A stretch of DNA of 64,000 bases from Brachycybe producta (GCA_036925085.1 JAUPFP010000090.1:231001-295000), one strand, 5' to 3'. Counted from the first letter of the stretch, positions 30,640 to 41,072 are shown. Translations and numbers: made by a program. Notes: a model not told the origin generated them from the letters alone.

Positions 30640-30999
30640 ATATAGAGGCCATCGATAAGCCAGTTACTTTTTACAGCACAAGTATGAGAACTTTTTGATT
30701 GGACCTCGTATAAAAAAATGCTGAGCCAAGTCTGGATAGAATAATCATTTTGGAATGCACACAATTGGAATAAAAATGTTTCCAAATTTTTTTTTTTTTT
30801 AGATTGATACAATATTATAATCAATAAACTAATATGTCAAGTGGACATCCTTGGTTCCTGATGTATGCATTGAGAGTATAGGAGGCTACTTAGGCTCCAA
30901 ATTCAAAAGGAAAACGTGTACTGTCCTAACTAAAATCAATCAGGAGTGGACTTGGGGAGTAAGAAACTAGAAAAATGTCTAGAACTCCATTCCCTTTAA

Positions 31000-31016
31000 C
31001 CCCCCCCCCCCCCCCC
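31000..31016. repeat. C homopolymer (17)
   Basis: An uninterrupted run of about 17 C, complementary in type to the 20-G run at 35509. Length is likely variable between individuals and prone to sequencing error. Confidence 0.8.
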
Positions 31017-31080
31017 TTCAAAGAATCTTTTATGAAAATTCATGTGAGATCAGAATTTGAAAGTAAGGTATATTTAGAAA

Positions 31081-31676
31081 TAGAGATGTCAGCGGCGGTT
31101 CGAAACCGGTAGAACCGGTTCACTAGTATTGGTCGAACTGATAAGAACTGGTTCCAAACCGAGTAGAATCGGTTCGGTTCTACCCATAGCCACCTCTAAT
31201 TTGCTATCTGCTAATGCAAATTAGGAATTGGTTCGAGTCGGTTCTGATCAGTAAGTTAATATTACGAACCGGTTCAAATGCATTAGCTGATTTCCTCGTC
31301 TGTGCATAAATCGTTACGCAAATCTGCTAATGGATACTGGGAACTGGTTCGTCAAGATTGACGAAATGATGGAACCTGTTTCCCAAAAAAATTGTGAACC
31401 GCAAACCGATTAAACCGGTTCCCGAGCCGTGTAGAAAACAGGCATTTAGAAATAGGGAAGAAGTTCAGTTGGCTCCGCCCTTGTTATGACGACCGGCAAC
31501 TTCTAACTGGTTTGTTGTGTGGTTCGACGTTGAAGGGGGCGGAGCATGTGACGTCAGACTACATAACCAACCAATTAGAAGTTGCCGGACGTCATAAGAA
31601 GGGCCAACTGAAGTTCTTCCCGATTTCTAACTGCCTGTGTGTAGAAACGGTTCGGTTCTACCCGCTGCCATCTCTA
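31081..31676. mobile_element. hAT-like element with perfect 8 bp duplication
   Basis: Starts TAGAGATGTCAGCGG and ends CCGCTGCCATCTCTA, a TAGAGATG-type hAT end. TTTAGAAA flanks both sides exactly (31073-31080 and 31677-31684). The arms are filled with AACCGGTTC and GGTTCGGTTCTACC words that pair with each other. No transposase frame. MITE-9 copy e sits in the right arm. Confidence 0.9.
31438..31638. mobile_element. MITE-9 copy e with perfect 9 bp duplication
   Basis: Starts ACAGGCATTTAGAAATAGG and ends ATTTCTAACTGCCTGT. GTGTAGAAA flanks both sides exactly (31429-31437 and 31639-31647). This copy fixes the family ends and the 9 bp duplication. The core has CCAATTAGAAGTTGCCGG and TGACGTCA (31549-31556). 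It is nested in the hAT-like element at 31081. Confidence 0.92.
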
Positions 31677-32189
31677 TTTAGAAACTACTACTTTTTTTTT
31701 CTCTTCTCTACCAGTTTTCCCACTTTTTTTTTACTTCTAATTCCTTTTTGATACAATAAAATATGATGAGATTAATGTGAAGATAAGAATATTCACTGCT
31801 GAAATAAAAGATATATTTTTTAAAAAGCTGTTATGTGTTTTCTATGCTAAAAATATATATTCAGATTGAGTTATTTTTTTCCCTGTCTTTCTCTCTCTCA
31901 AGATCATAATCTAGAGTGTTAAAAAAATGTAATATATGTGAATTATCTTAGCCTTTTTGTAGTTGCATCACGTAAACTCCATTCAGAACTTATTAATGAA
32001 TCTTATCTTCATTCATTCGTGATAGTAAATAGATAGGCAAGATAATAAATATATATTTTTAGGAGATTTCTTGCGTTTTTCTTTCGATATAAACATCAGT
32101 TAAATTTGCATTAAAGTTACAAGTAATTAGTTTTTTTATTTCCAAGAAAATTCAGAAACCTTTAACTAGCCCAGCTTTACAGTGAGCCC

Positions 32190-32550
32190 TGCTCACCAAG
32201 CTCAAAGAAGGGCATGAAGCACACCAAGCCCATATGCTGGGCATTTTACGAAAAACCCACCAGGCCCATGACGTCAACAATGGTCGTGGGTTGGGTTTCT
32301 ACTAATGAGGTTTACAAGGTCACCAGATCGACGAAGTGCAAAAGGCCCATTGAGGCACACAAAGCTCATATGCTGGATATATTTACAAAACCCACCAGGC
32401 CCATGAGGCCCACAAATTAGCCACCAGATTCAAGAACTCCACCAGGCCAATTGAGGCCTATGAAGCCCATGCCCTTTTTTCTCCCCATAAAATTGCTAAC
32501 CTAGCCCATGGGATCTGCTGAGCATTTGCAAAAGCCCACTGGCGCATGGG
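32190..32550 (+). repeat. Degenerate minisatellite (CCACCAGGCCCATGAGGCCC)
   Basis: Imperfect units of 30 bp or more with ACCAGGCCCATGA, GAGGC.CA.AAGCCCATATG and ACAAAACCCACCAGG. A similar sequence in reverse orientation is at 50165-50245. A 68-codon frame here follows from the repeat. Confidence 0.65.
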
Positions 32551-33174
32551 TAACTTTAAAAAGTAGGATAAAGGTCATATGATGAAAACAATTTAGAAAT
32601 AAATCACTTAGTTTTAGAAACATGTTTGTTAATTAAAAAAATTCTTAGATTGCTTAATTATAATTTTCTGCTTCTTTTTGTTAGACTTATGCTTTGTTTG
32701 ATCTGAAAATGACAGCCGAGGTCTTCAGTTTTCTAGTCTTTAGGCTAAATTTGCTAAAACACTATGAAAACAAATTTAACAATTAATATTTGCGGCATAT
32801 ATACAGAAACAAACTTCACATCCCTATTCCAATGTTACTATATTTTTTTTTTAAAAAAAAGCGGAAGTCTAATTTCCGGAATTGCGACATTTCACTTTTT
32901 TAAGAGATTACTTTTTTTTTTTCTCTACATAATATGAAAGCTTGAATTCGGTTTTGTTAATTTGGTTTTACAGTTATGAGGCTCAAAAGTTGATTTTTTT
33001 TCTTCTTCAAAACAGCAAATTGTACCTTTTTTTTTTCTCAAAAAAATAGAAATCGCTATGAACTTTATTTGATAATAAATCATATAAAAACGCAATAAAT
33101 ATCGCTTCAGGATTCCCTAATGCAATTTAAAATTTACCTAAAAATTCAAACGGTGGTAAAGGTGGTAAACACGC
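32551..33174. other. Unassigned AT-rich stretch
   Basis: T and A runs, no family or coding signal. GGTGGTAAAGGTGGTAAAC just before 33175 is a small direct repeat. Confidence 0.45.
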
Positions 33175-33563
33175 TTAAGGTGGTTTATATGAACAGCTGA
33201 TTAATTTTCGAACTCATTGATTATTCCGTCTTGTTTCAGAAAAGCGAAAATGGAAAGAAACTAGAATGTGTTTTAAAAACTAGAACAAGTAGCTCGATTC
33301 CTTAAACGTATTTTCATGTTGATAATCTTTCAGAATAAGCATTTTATAAATAAAAAGTTAAAAAAAATATCGTCTGCTTAAAAGTTGAGTCATTTTTAAA
33401 TTCACATAAAAAGTTTATTTTGAAAGATATCAACATGAAAGTACTCTAAAGTAATTGAGTTACCATTCTAGTTTCTAAAACATTGAAGTTACTTTTCGTT
33501 TTGCTCCTGAAAGATAGAATAATCGGAGTTCGAGAGGCATTTAACACTTTAAAATCACCTTAA
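33175..33563. mobile_element. PAL-M element, full reference copy
   Basis: Bounded by TTAAGGTGG and TCACCTTAA. Left arm: TTCGAACTCATTGATTATTC, TTTAAAAACTAGAACAAGTA, TTTTCATGTTGATAATCTTT. Right arm mirrors these: AAAGATATCAACATGAAA, TTCTAGTTTCTAAAACA, TGCTCCTGAAAGATAGAATA. The whole 389 bp can fold into one long hairpin. TTAA at both tips may be part of the target or the element. No open frame. Confidence 0.8.
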
Positions 33564-33678
33564 TGCAAAGTTCCAACTAGTTTGACAACAAAATAGTTTA
33601 AAATACAAAAACAAAAGTGATTTTAAAAGTAATTAAAACATAATTTCAGTTTTTTTATTAAAAAAAATAATTAATTAC

Positions 33679-33955
33679 TAGAGGTGAAATTTTTTTTATG
33701 CAAATTCATGCGAATGTTTCTCAATTTGTTGCTCAAGAGCCAATTGTGAAGTAACAGTTCAGGTTAGATCATGATTTTTTTAATCAAAAGCATCAGTTAG
33801 AGGCTAAAACTGTAGTTTACAAGACTTTAACCAGCTTTTTTGGTTAGATAATAAGCATAATTAGAGTTGCTCTAATGATGGCGATTACTTCCTAATTGAA
33901 ACTTGGGACACAAATTGAGAAACTTTTGCTTAAATTGTGCATAACAATCCGAGCT
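33679..33955. mobile_element. hAT-CGG element copy 5 (diverged)
   Basis: TAGAGGTGAAATTTTTTTTATG and GTTTCTCAATTTGTTGCTCA at left, GAAACTTTTGCTTAAATTGTGC and CAATCCGAGC at right. Centre GTTAGAGGCTAAAACTGTAG. The tips are eroded and no duplication is seen. Confidence 0.55.
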
Positions 33956-34080
33956 TGAGTGTCTTTGTTTCTTTGATGATGTTGATTCAAGAATTCTAGG
34001 GTCTCTTTTTCACTTTATAAGCGAATTTAAGTGCAATTTCAGCTCCTGTAGGTAGGCAATCACTACGAACTAAAATGATA

Positions 34081-34215
34081 TCAATTTTTGATTGAAAAAA
34101 AAAATCATAATTGTTCGTTGGAACTAAACAGGATTTTGTTACTTCACAATTGACCCTTGGACAGCCAAGTACTGAGAAATATTTACTTGATATTGCATAA
34201 AAATCCGAACATTGT
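34081..34215. mobile_element. hAT-CGG right-half fragment
   Basis: TTACTTCACAATTGACCCTTGG and TTGATATTGCATAAAAATCCGA match the right arm. The left arm is not recognisable between the previous copy and this one. Confidence 0.5.
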
Positions 34216-34389
34216 TGTTAAATTAAAATTGTCCTAACAAAGAACTATCAGTTGGAAAAGAATTTCATAAAAAAGATCAAAAATATATAATTCTTTTAAA
34301 AATCTTTGAATGCCCGTGTCTTCCCTTACGAGGATTTATATTTAATAAGTCATGAAGTAGGGTAATGTTATCATCTGTCAGTAAACGTC

Positions 34390-34860
34390 CGAGAAGGGCA
34401 AGGCTTTGGTCACTTCTTTGAAAAGGGCAAAGCTTTGGTCACTTCTTCGAAAAGGGCAAAGCTTTGGTCACTTTTTTGAAAAGGGCAAAGCTTTGGTCAC
34501 TTCTTCAAAAAGGGCAAAGCTTTGGTCACTTCTTCGAAAAGGGCAAAGCTTTGGTCACTTCTTCGAAAAGGGCAAAGCTTTGGTCACTTCTTCGAAAAGG
34601 GCAAAGCTTTGGTCACTTCTTCAAAAAGGGCAAAGCTTTGGTCACTTCTTCGAAAAGGGCAAGGCTTTGGTCACTTCTTTGAAAAGGCAAGGCTTTGGCC
34701 ACTTCTTCGTTAAGGACAAGTCTTTGCCCTTTGGTCACTTCTTCGAAAAGGGCAAGGCTTTGGTCACTTTTTCGAAAAAGACAAGTCTTTGCCCTTTGGT
34801 CACTTCTTCGAAAAGGGCAAGGCTTTGGTTACTTCTTTTCTAAAGCTTTGGTCACTTCTT
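34390..34860 (+). repeat. 29 bp minisatellite (GGGCAAAGCTTTGGTCACTT)
   Basis: About sixteen units of GGGCAAAGCTTTGGTCACTTCTTCGAAAA, with variants carrying an extra GACAAGTCTTTGCCCTTT near the right. AAAGCTTT is palindromic. Because 29 is not a multiple of three and no unit frame has a stop, all forward frames stay open, giving a 145-codon frame (34406-34843) with a 29-residue period. This is read as a consequence of the repeat, not as a gene. Confidence 0.9.
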
Positions 34861-35395
34861 CGACCTGCTAATGATTCCCATTGTAGTTCCTGAGGCATAG
34901 AAGGTATGCTGTCAGTATACAAAAAAGTATCAAAAAGTAATGTGACAAATTTTGTTGGAATTATGGTGTAAAAGTAATTTAATTACATTTATTCGTTACT
35001 TTTTTGTGTGTGACAAAATTACTACACAACAGTGATTTATTTGAAAGAAAATAACGGATCGATGTGTTTTCTTATTTTTGGATCAGAAGTTGAAAAGTAT
35101 TTTTGTACCTTTGTGAAAAATAAAATGAAATAAAAAGGTTTTTTTTCTCTCTCTTCTTTTTCTCAGTAAAAATAACTCTGGTTTGAAGTTCTTGAGCTTT
35201 TTATATTTATTTTGATAAAAGGGAAAACTAGAAGAAAAGGAACCTTCAGGCTTTTTTTTTAAGAGTTGAGAATTTCAAGTAAAGTTTTTTAAGTGAAGGA
35301 GGAGGAATAGGAAGAAGGGGAGTTTTCTAGAAAATCTCTTAGATTATATTAGAAGATGTGCAGTTTTGTAAGTCTTAAGACTTAAAATCGATGAT
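34861..35395. other. Unassigned AT-rich stretch
   Basis: No recognised repeat family or coding signal. Purine-rich GGAGGAGGAATAGGAAGAAG at 35297. Confidence 0.45.
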
Positions 35396-35399
35396 TTTC

Positions 35400-35498
35400 A
35401 AGAAGAAGAAGAAGAAGAAATAAAAAAAAGCCTTTGAAGAAGATGGATTTAATATATAATACATTAGCCTAATGATGAGATATAGAGATGGATATAAT

Positions 35499-35530
<32 letters not shown>
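35400..35530. repeat. GAA run and 20-G homopolymer
   Basis: (GAA)n at 35401-35419, and T10 followed by about 20 G at 35509-35528. A G run of this length can form a quadruplex and is unstable in replication and sequencing. Confidence 0.8.
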
Positions 35531-35639
35531 TGCGAGGCTTTTATCACATCCAAGTGACTTTTTCTTTCCTCCATTAACGTCTTAAATATTTTAAATGTGG
35601 ATTATCTGATAGATTGCGGATTCATAGACTAACTTATAT

Positions 35640-35985
35640 GACAGAAGAAGGCTCCATTGAAAAATACTTGTGGAAATGCGAGGTAGATGGCGCCTGCAAC
35701 CCCTACATAGGTGGCAAACTACACTCGCCGCCAATTAGTTGAAATAGAATGCAGGCCTTTTAGCTCTAAAAACGTCCAAAACAACCTTAATTATCAGCAC
35801 GTGACAAACTTACCCAGAACATAAATGAAAAGAGAGCTCGTGTAGAAAATACCGATGACGCAATTAAAAGTTTGCCACGTGAAAAAAGGAAGTGATTCAG
35901 AGTTGAAGAGTGGCAGTAAATTTCTGTGGGAGGAGGGCTAGTGGCGCCATCTAATGCTACAGAGACAAAATAAATGATCTACTTG
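35640..35985. other. GC-richer stretch ending in a TIR-N fragment
   Basis: Less AT-rich than the surroundings, with GTAGATGGCGCCTGCAACC, CACGTGACAAAC and GTTTGCCACGTG (an inverted pair with CACGTG). Ends in GTGGCGCCATCTAATGCTAC and GAGACAAAATAAATGA (35941-35976), the TIR-N tip words. Possibly a diverged TIR-N. Confidence 0.4.
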
Positions 35986-36254
35986 CATTCTTAACTAATA
36001 TAACTGCAAACAGTAACTGTTTTTAAAATTGAATATTTTTTTAAAAAATAAATATAATAATTTTTTTTAAAAATAAATATAATAATTTTTTTTAAATAAA
36101 AATTCAATGAAAATCAGCAAAAAAAAATCTGTTAAAAAAACCTTATTTAAAATTCAATTAGAACCCGGCGATTGAGACACTTACCTCGGGCGCACATAGC
36201 TTTGGGGCGCAAAAATGAAATACACTCCGCCTACATATATTTATTATTATTATA

Positions 36255-36272
36255 TAACTAGTGGGGTAAATC
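36255..36272 (-). mobile_element. Possible Hel-1 3' end fragment
   Basis: AACTAGTGGGGTAA is identical to the CTAG-side tip of Hel-1, but the hairpin does not follow. Only 14 bp, so this could be chance. Confidence 0.25.
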
Positions 36273-36369
36273 AACCTAATAACCTAACATAAGTAGTCAT
36301 TTTCAAATTTTGTTTCTGCTATTTGCCTCGGGGTATAAAATTAGCTAGTAAAGATGTATACATGCCAGA

Positions 36370-36472
36370 CAGGGTTTTCAACCCTTTGCGCCATCAACTA
36401 TCGAAAAAAAAAAAAATAACTGTCGGCGGCGGCATCGACGGTTGGATAAATTCCCGGCCTTGAGAACTACTG
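36370..36472. mobile_element. Short hAT-like MITE
   Basis: CAGGGTTTTCAACCCTTTGCGCC at left and GGCCTTGAGAACTACTG at right fit the CAGTGGTTCTCAACC type of hAT end. The inside has a CGGCGGCGGCATCGACGG block. Flanks do not show a duplication. Confidence 0.5.
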
Positions 36473-37010
36473 CTTCATCAGGCAATGAGATGTTTTCTCG
36501 GCCGTGGACATGACATTCTTCCGTATATTCACTCCACCAAAAGTTACGATTAAGCCGCAGGAGAAACTATGAAGTCCTATGTTATACTTAATTTAAGATT
36601 GATATTGAGAAGTTGCGACTATGAAAAGTTAATATCCGACCCTAATAAAGATATAAATCGTTAATTTTTTTAATAAAATTTTGACATTTTATCTTTTTAT
36701 CTAGAGCAAGTTTTAAATTAGAATTCTACTAAATTACTAAAACAAAAGAGAATAATTTACAGTGAAAAATATTTAACAATAAAATTCGGATTCTAATTTC
36801 GTTTCAGATCCTTAAAAACAGAAAAATATTTCGTCTCCTTCCATATTTTGAATTTGAAAATATTACTCAGCAAGCAGCGAAGAAGGCCTGTAGCAGAGGA
36901 ACAGAAAGGTATGTAAATGTATCTGCAAAGTGTCGCAAGTTTGCAACAAAAGAAAGCAAAATACGATCATTACACATTAGGTAAATATCGCATAAAACGA
37001 GTAGGGTTTG
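36473..37010. other. Unassigned stretch with a repeated 14-codon word
   Basis: At 36869-36910 the sequence reads ACTCAGCAAGCAGCGAAGAA on, a word also found at 37730, 50002 and (reverse) 59750. In one frame all four encode variants of TLQAAKKACGRGT. Otherwise AT-rich and unassigned. Confidence 0.4.
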
Positions 37011-37014
37011 AACG

Positions 37015-37190
37015 TCGGGCCTCATTGCAGAAAAAAAAAAGTCATAAAATCATGGCTGACATACCATAATATGAGGCCACTGCTTCTGCACTATTATATT
37101 ATAACTGTCATATTATTCTGTCAATTGCTACTACCAGGATATGAGCTAGATATGACAATTTGCTGTAATATAACATTCTTCATTGTATTT
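37015..37190 (+). repeat. Dispersed repeat X copy 1
   Basis: GGGCCTCATTGCAGAAAAAA, TCATAAAATCATG, ACATACCATAATATGAGG and GGATATGAGCTAGATATGAC match 47333-47515 over about 170 bp. No terminal structure recognised. Confidence 0.55.
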
Positions 37191-37230
37191 CTGTAATGAC
37201 ACTCCTGGATATCAGGGACATACTGTAGAT

Positions 37231-37540
37231 CAGTGTTTCTCAAAGTTATCCAAATGGCGGACCACTAGATACGTTTCCGATGCACATGCGGACCACCCAC
37301 CTTAAAAAAAGGTCTATTGCACATGCACTGGTGGCGCAAGTAAACCTTGAACCAGTAATGGGGCGCACTTGGTTCACCTCATATTAGGGCACAGTGATGG
37401 TTGCATCAGTGAGTTATTGTTGACTTAGTAACTTTGTAACTTCCGTTCTGACAGGTGGAGTGTAAACATATCTTTTCTCCATGGTCTCGTCTGCGGACCA
37501 CCTGGAACACCGCCACAGACCACAGTCTTGAGAAACACTG
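37231..37540. mobile_element. hAT-like MITE (CAGTGTTTCTCAA)
   Basis: Starts CAGTGTTTCTCAAAGTTATC and ends GTCTTGAGAAACACTG, a textbook CAGTGTTTCTCAA hAT tip. GCGGACCACTAGATACG at left is mirrored by GTCTGCGGACCACCTGG-type words at right. Flanks CTGTAGAT and ACATAGAT share only 5 of 8, consistent with age. Confidence 0.7.
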
Positions 37541-37568
37541 ACATAGATGGACACTTATAGTAGAATAA

Positions 37569-38225
37569 AAGGCTCATTCCGATTATTACAATGTTTGCTA
37601 CTGGCTACTACTTCATTACTGCAAAATTACTGAACTGCAGTTCACATTATCACATCTACATTACAGCTAGCCAATGAAGATTTTTCTTTTTTTTTTTACA
37701 ATTACATTTACAATTAGTACTCTACTAGCAGCCAAATAGGCCTATGGCAGAGGGACATAAAAGTCCACATGCAGCATTAAGCATTGTCAAGCACATATAC
37801 ATGCACATATATAAAAAAACAAAATGAATATACGAATGTCAATCCCACAAAACAAAATTATCCCCATTCACCACTTCTTCTCCAGGAAGAGAGTCCCATT
37901 GTCTTATAACTTGTCAGCCAATCATAAGGAGTAATATAAAAAATCCAAGGATATTTTTGAATGTCTGTTATAAAAATATCAGTAACAGTTGCTTCCTCAA
38001 TAGGCGCTATGTCATTTTTTGAGTAAACGAGAAAACTTGAGAACAAAAATGGGAAAATTTGAATGTTTTGATTGGTTCTTTTATTAATTCTCTACTGAAA
38101 TGACCAACAAGCGCGGACTACAAAGAATGCTTTACTTTTTCTCTTAAAAAAGCATCAGTAATGAGGTTATACTGCAGCAAAGTAGCTGTAAAGTAACAGT
38201 AATGAACATATTGGGAATGAGCCTT
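37569..38225. mobile_element. Inverted-repeat element with TAA duplication
   Basis: AAGGCTCATTCC at the left and GGAATGAGCCTT at the right are perfect inverted tips, each flanked by TAA (37566-37568 and 38226-38228). A 3 bp TWA duplication is typical of PIF/Harbinger elements, so that is the tentative class. It holds a 62-codon minus-strand frame (37858-38046) with YPWIFYITPYDWLTSYK, unrecognised, and a degraded TLQAAKKACGRGT word at 37730. Confidence 0.6.
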
Positions 38226-38228
38226 TAA

Positions 38229-39330
38229 GTTGTTCTACATACCTACACTCCTTACGGTCAAATGATTGAAGATAAATTTACGAAAACATGACAACCACTA
38301 ATTTAGAAGGGTCAGTTTATACAGCAGTATAAGTAGTTAAGATAACAGCAAACACATATTGGACTCAATAATATTTAACCAGGCGTGGTTAAATTGTTTA
38401 TGTAAACAACAACAACAACAAGCCAACAAATGTTACATTTTATATTATATGGACCAACAAATAACATCATTATACCATATGGTGGTATATTATAATAAGT
38501 GTAATGATGGGGTTTAGAAACTCTGGAATCAAAAATCTCTATGCCAAAAAGAGCTTAACCTTGTTGACTTTACTAGAAAATCTAGTTGGACTTAAATCCG
38601 TCAGCATTTAACGAAATGTTATTTATATTTAAATAGATAGCTTTTAATTGTCTAAATTCCTAACATTTAACGGGTATTTTTTTTTTCTTCTTTCTAGTTT
38701 GGAAGCATATTTTAACTTATAAGTAATAGTAATGAGATTCATTTAACAACATTTGAATTTTATTTGCTTTGAAAAATCAATATATTTTGCATCTTGGGTA
38801 CAATATGGTGTGGTTAAGGGTCTCGTCGTTGTATGGATTTGCTCTATGTCTACATATATATAATTTAAATCTAGATTCTTTCTCCAATGTTGTCAAATAA
38901 ACTTGATACAAATCCAAATATTTACGACTCATGTTTTGAGTTTTTTTTTTGTGTTTGTGTGAAAGATTTGTTGTTTTGGGTATGTTTTTCGCGGTTTTAC
39001 GTTGGAAGTAAATATGGACGAAAAATAAGATAGACGGAGAATTTTGTTTGCTTAAACCACAACATATTTTTCTTTTCTTCCTGTTTTTTTTTTATGGTGG
39101 GATCAATATCTAGAAAAATCGTGAGATAGACAACACCTGACCCTTTAGAAGATAGACCATTATACAAAATGATGATAGTGTTAATAAAGGACCCAACATG
39201 CCCAACATTAAAATAATATAAATCATGGGGCGCCTCCCCCCCCCGGCAAATATTAGCAAGCTTAAAGTGGACACTTGCGCCACATTTTCAAATACAGACA
39301 GACTTCTTTCTTTAATATTTTTTATGTTTT
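38229..39330. other. Unassigned AT-rich stretch
   Basis: Holds a CAA run (38406-38421), the small palindrome TATACCATATGGTGGTATA near 38471 and a C run at 39236-39243. No family or coding signal. Confidence 0.45.
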
Positions 39331-40062
39331 GAGGTGGCTGAATAGATAGTTATTTTGTTTTTGTCTCCCTTGGATGGCGCCACTGCAGTGACTAGTATGT
39401 ACAGTACGTTCTACGGTATAATCTATAAGAGGTCTCTTCCTCTTCTTCCTTATGTTTTTCAAGCGATTTTTTTTTCAGGATAATCATTATGAAATAATTC
39501 AAATTGTTTTAGAAACTGGATTAGTTTTTGATTATGCTGAAAGTTTGAAAAAGGCGAAAATAGTTTCCCATGAAATATGTTAATGGAAAACTAAAAAAAA
39601 AGTGGCTCATTTTCAAACTGAACTATAAAATCGTTAATTTTTTTTTAGATATTACCATGAAAAAACTTAGCATAATCTTTTACCATTCTAGTTTTGAAAC
39701 ATTTTGCATTTTTTTTTTCATACACAATTTGCTTCACGTTTTTGCATCGAAATTTTCCAAAAACATCTATGGAGCTTAGAATTAGCTACACAGGAAATTA
39801 GAAAACGGGATGAACAAAAGTTGGCTCCATCCTTTTTATGACGAACGCAACTTCTAATTGGTTGGTTATGTAGTCTGACGTCACATGCGCCGCCCTTTTC
39901 AACGTCGAACTACACCAACAAACCAATCAGAAGTTGCCGTTCGTCATAAAAAGGGCGGAGCCAACTTCTGTTCATCCCGTTTTCTAATTGCCTGTTTAGC
40001 TACTGCAGTGGCGCCATCCGGGCGAAGGGGGGGGGGAAACAAAATATCTATTCAGCCACTTT
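39331..40062 (+). mobile_element. TIR-N element, full copy
   Basis: Left GAGGTGGCTGAATAGATA and TTTTTGTCTCCCTTGGATGG then CGCCACTGCAGT. Right mirrors it: ACTGCAGTGGCGCCATCC, then AAACAAAATATCTATTCAG and CCACTT. Between are PAL-M-like words (TTTTAGAAACTGGATTAG, TTACCATTCTAGTTTTGAAA), suggesting the families share arms. MITE-9 copy f is inserted near the right end. No transposase frame. Confidence 0.75.
39790..39995. mobile_element. MITE-9 copy f with 8 bp duplication
   Basis: Starts ACAGGAAATTAGAAAACGGG and ends CCCGTTTTCTAATTGCCTGT. TTAGCTAC flanks both sides (39782-39789 and 39996-40003). Removing the insert restores the ATTAGCTACTGCAGTGG continuity of TIR-N seen at position 50. Core TGACGTCA at 39876-39883. 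Confidence 0.9.
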
Positions 40063-40640
40063 AATACGAGCGCGTATGTTTGATGCTGATTTCTGCCCTA
40101 TGAAGTTATTTTCAAATTTTAACCTGTTGTCGCTTTTGCCCCGTGTGATACAACCTCATGGTCGCCCTTGTAACAAATGTGATAAAATTAATGAAAAATG
40201 AATTTTTATACTTTAACATTAAAAATTAATAATTACAATCATTATCTTAAATATTTTTATGATGCATTTTGAAAAATTTTACCAGGAAAATATTCTAAAA
40301 TAAAAAAATAGCTATGAAAGAATTTATATCTGAAAAGTATTTCAACTTAGAAAAGAACAAAGTGGAAATGACAAAAGAAGGTAAAGTAAAGAAGAATCAT
40401 GGAATTGAGGAATGAAATTATAAAAAATTCATCTTAAAAAAAAGCTTAGGTTGAAGAAAAGGACATAAACTTAAAAGGAGATAAAAGTACCTTATACATA
40501 ATGTACCTTAAAATGTAATGTCAGTTTTTTTTATAAAATTAGTTTTTGAGAAGAAAAAAAAATCTTACGTAGTTCATATTTTATTTATTTTGTTCTTGAG
40601 ATAAAAAGACTTTTTATATAAATTTATATCTAATGTAGGT
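40063..40640. other. Unassigned AT-rich stretch
   Basis: No recognised family. Slightly less AT-rich at 40120-40170 (GTCGCTTTTGCCCCGTGTG). No coding evidence. Confidence 0.4.
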
Positions 40641-40732
40641 CTCTATAACAATGGTTCTTCAAAGGGTGTACCACAAATTTGGCTAGGTGTGCCACAGATT
40701 TTACCAAATGTGCCACACGAAATTTTAAATCA

Positions 40733-41072
40733 TAATTATGCTGTTCTTTCAGGAACAGAAAAATAACAAAAACTAGAAAATATTTTAGAAACCATAGTAG
40801 AAGAGTAGCTCAGTTACTTGTTGAAGATGTTTTCATTTTGATATCTTTCAAAATAAGCTTTTCTTTTATGTGAGTTTGAAAATGATTTAACTTTTTATCT
40901 GATAAAGTTGGGTCATTTCCAAACATAAATTAAAAAGCTTATTTTAAAAGTTATCAACGTGAAAATAATCTCAAGTGATTAAAACTACCCTTCTAGTTTC
41001 TAAAACACTTTCAAGTTCCACATAATTTGCGTCTGAAAGACAGGATAATAATTATATTCAGTTTGAACGGCT
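40733..41072. mobile_element. PAL-M element copy
   Basis: GTTCTTTCAGGAACAGAAAA and TTTTAGAAACCATAGTAGAAGAG at left, CTTCTAGTTTCTAAAACACT and GTCTGAAAGACAGGATAATA at right. Tips lost. Inside the hAT-like element at 40649. Confidence 0.6.

Larger units (their letters stand above)
29935..30708 (+). mobile_element. Mariner-like element, decayed
   Basis: Inverted ends share GGTCCAATCAAAAAGTTC (left 29938, right mirrored to 30705) and a second paired block AAAAGTAACTG.CTTATC. Both ends are flanked by TA, the Tc1/mariner target. The interior is far shorter than an intact mariner of about 1.3 kb, and most of the transposase is gone. A 40-codon tail remains (30517-30639). An hAT MITE is inserted at 30210. 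Confidence 0.65.

Noticed and set aside
31225-31245. tRNA-like B-box (GGTTCGAGTCG)
   Set aside because: It is one of many GGTTCG words in the arms of the hAT-like element at 31081. There is no A-box at the right distance and no cloverleaf.
34406-34843. 145-codon repetitive frame
   Set aside because: It is the translation of the 29 bp minisatellite and is open in other frames too, so frame choice is not under selection.
37858-38046. 62-codon minus-strand frame with tryptophan-rich C-terminus as a Harbinger gene
   Set aside because: It lies inside a TAA-flanked element, but no Myb or DDE motif can be seen. Kept only as a remark in that element's entry.
39782-40003. 8-base versus 9-base duplication at MITE-9 copy f as a different family
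   Set aside because: Tips and interior are clearly MITE-9. Duplication length varies by one base in MULE-like families.
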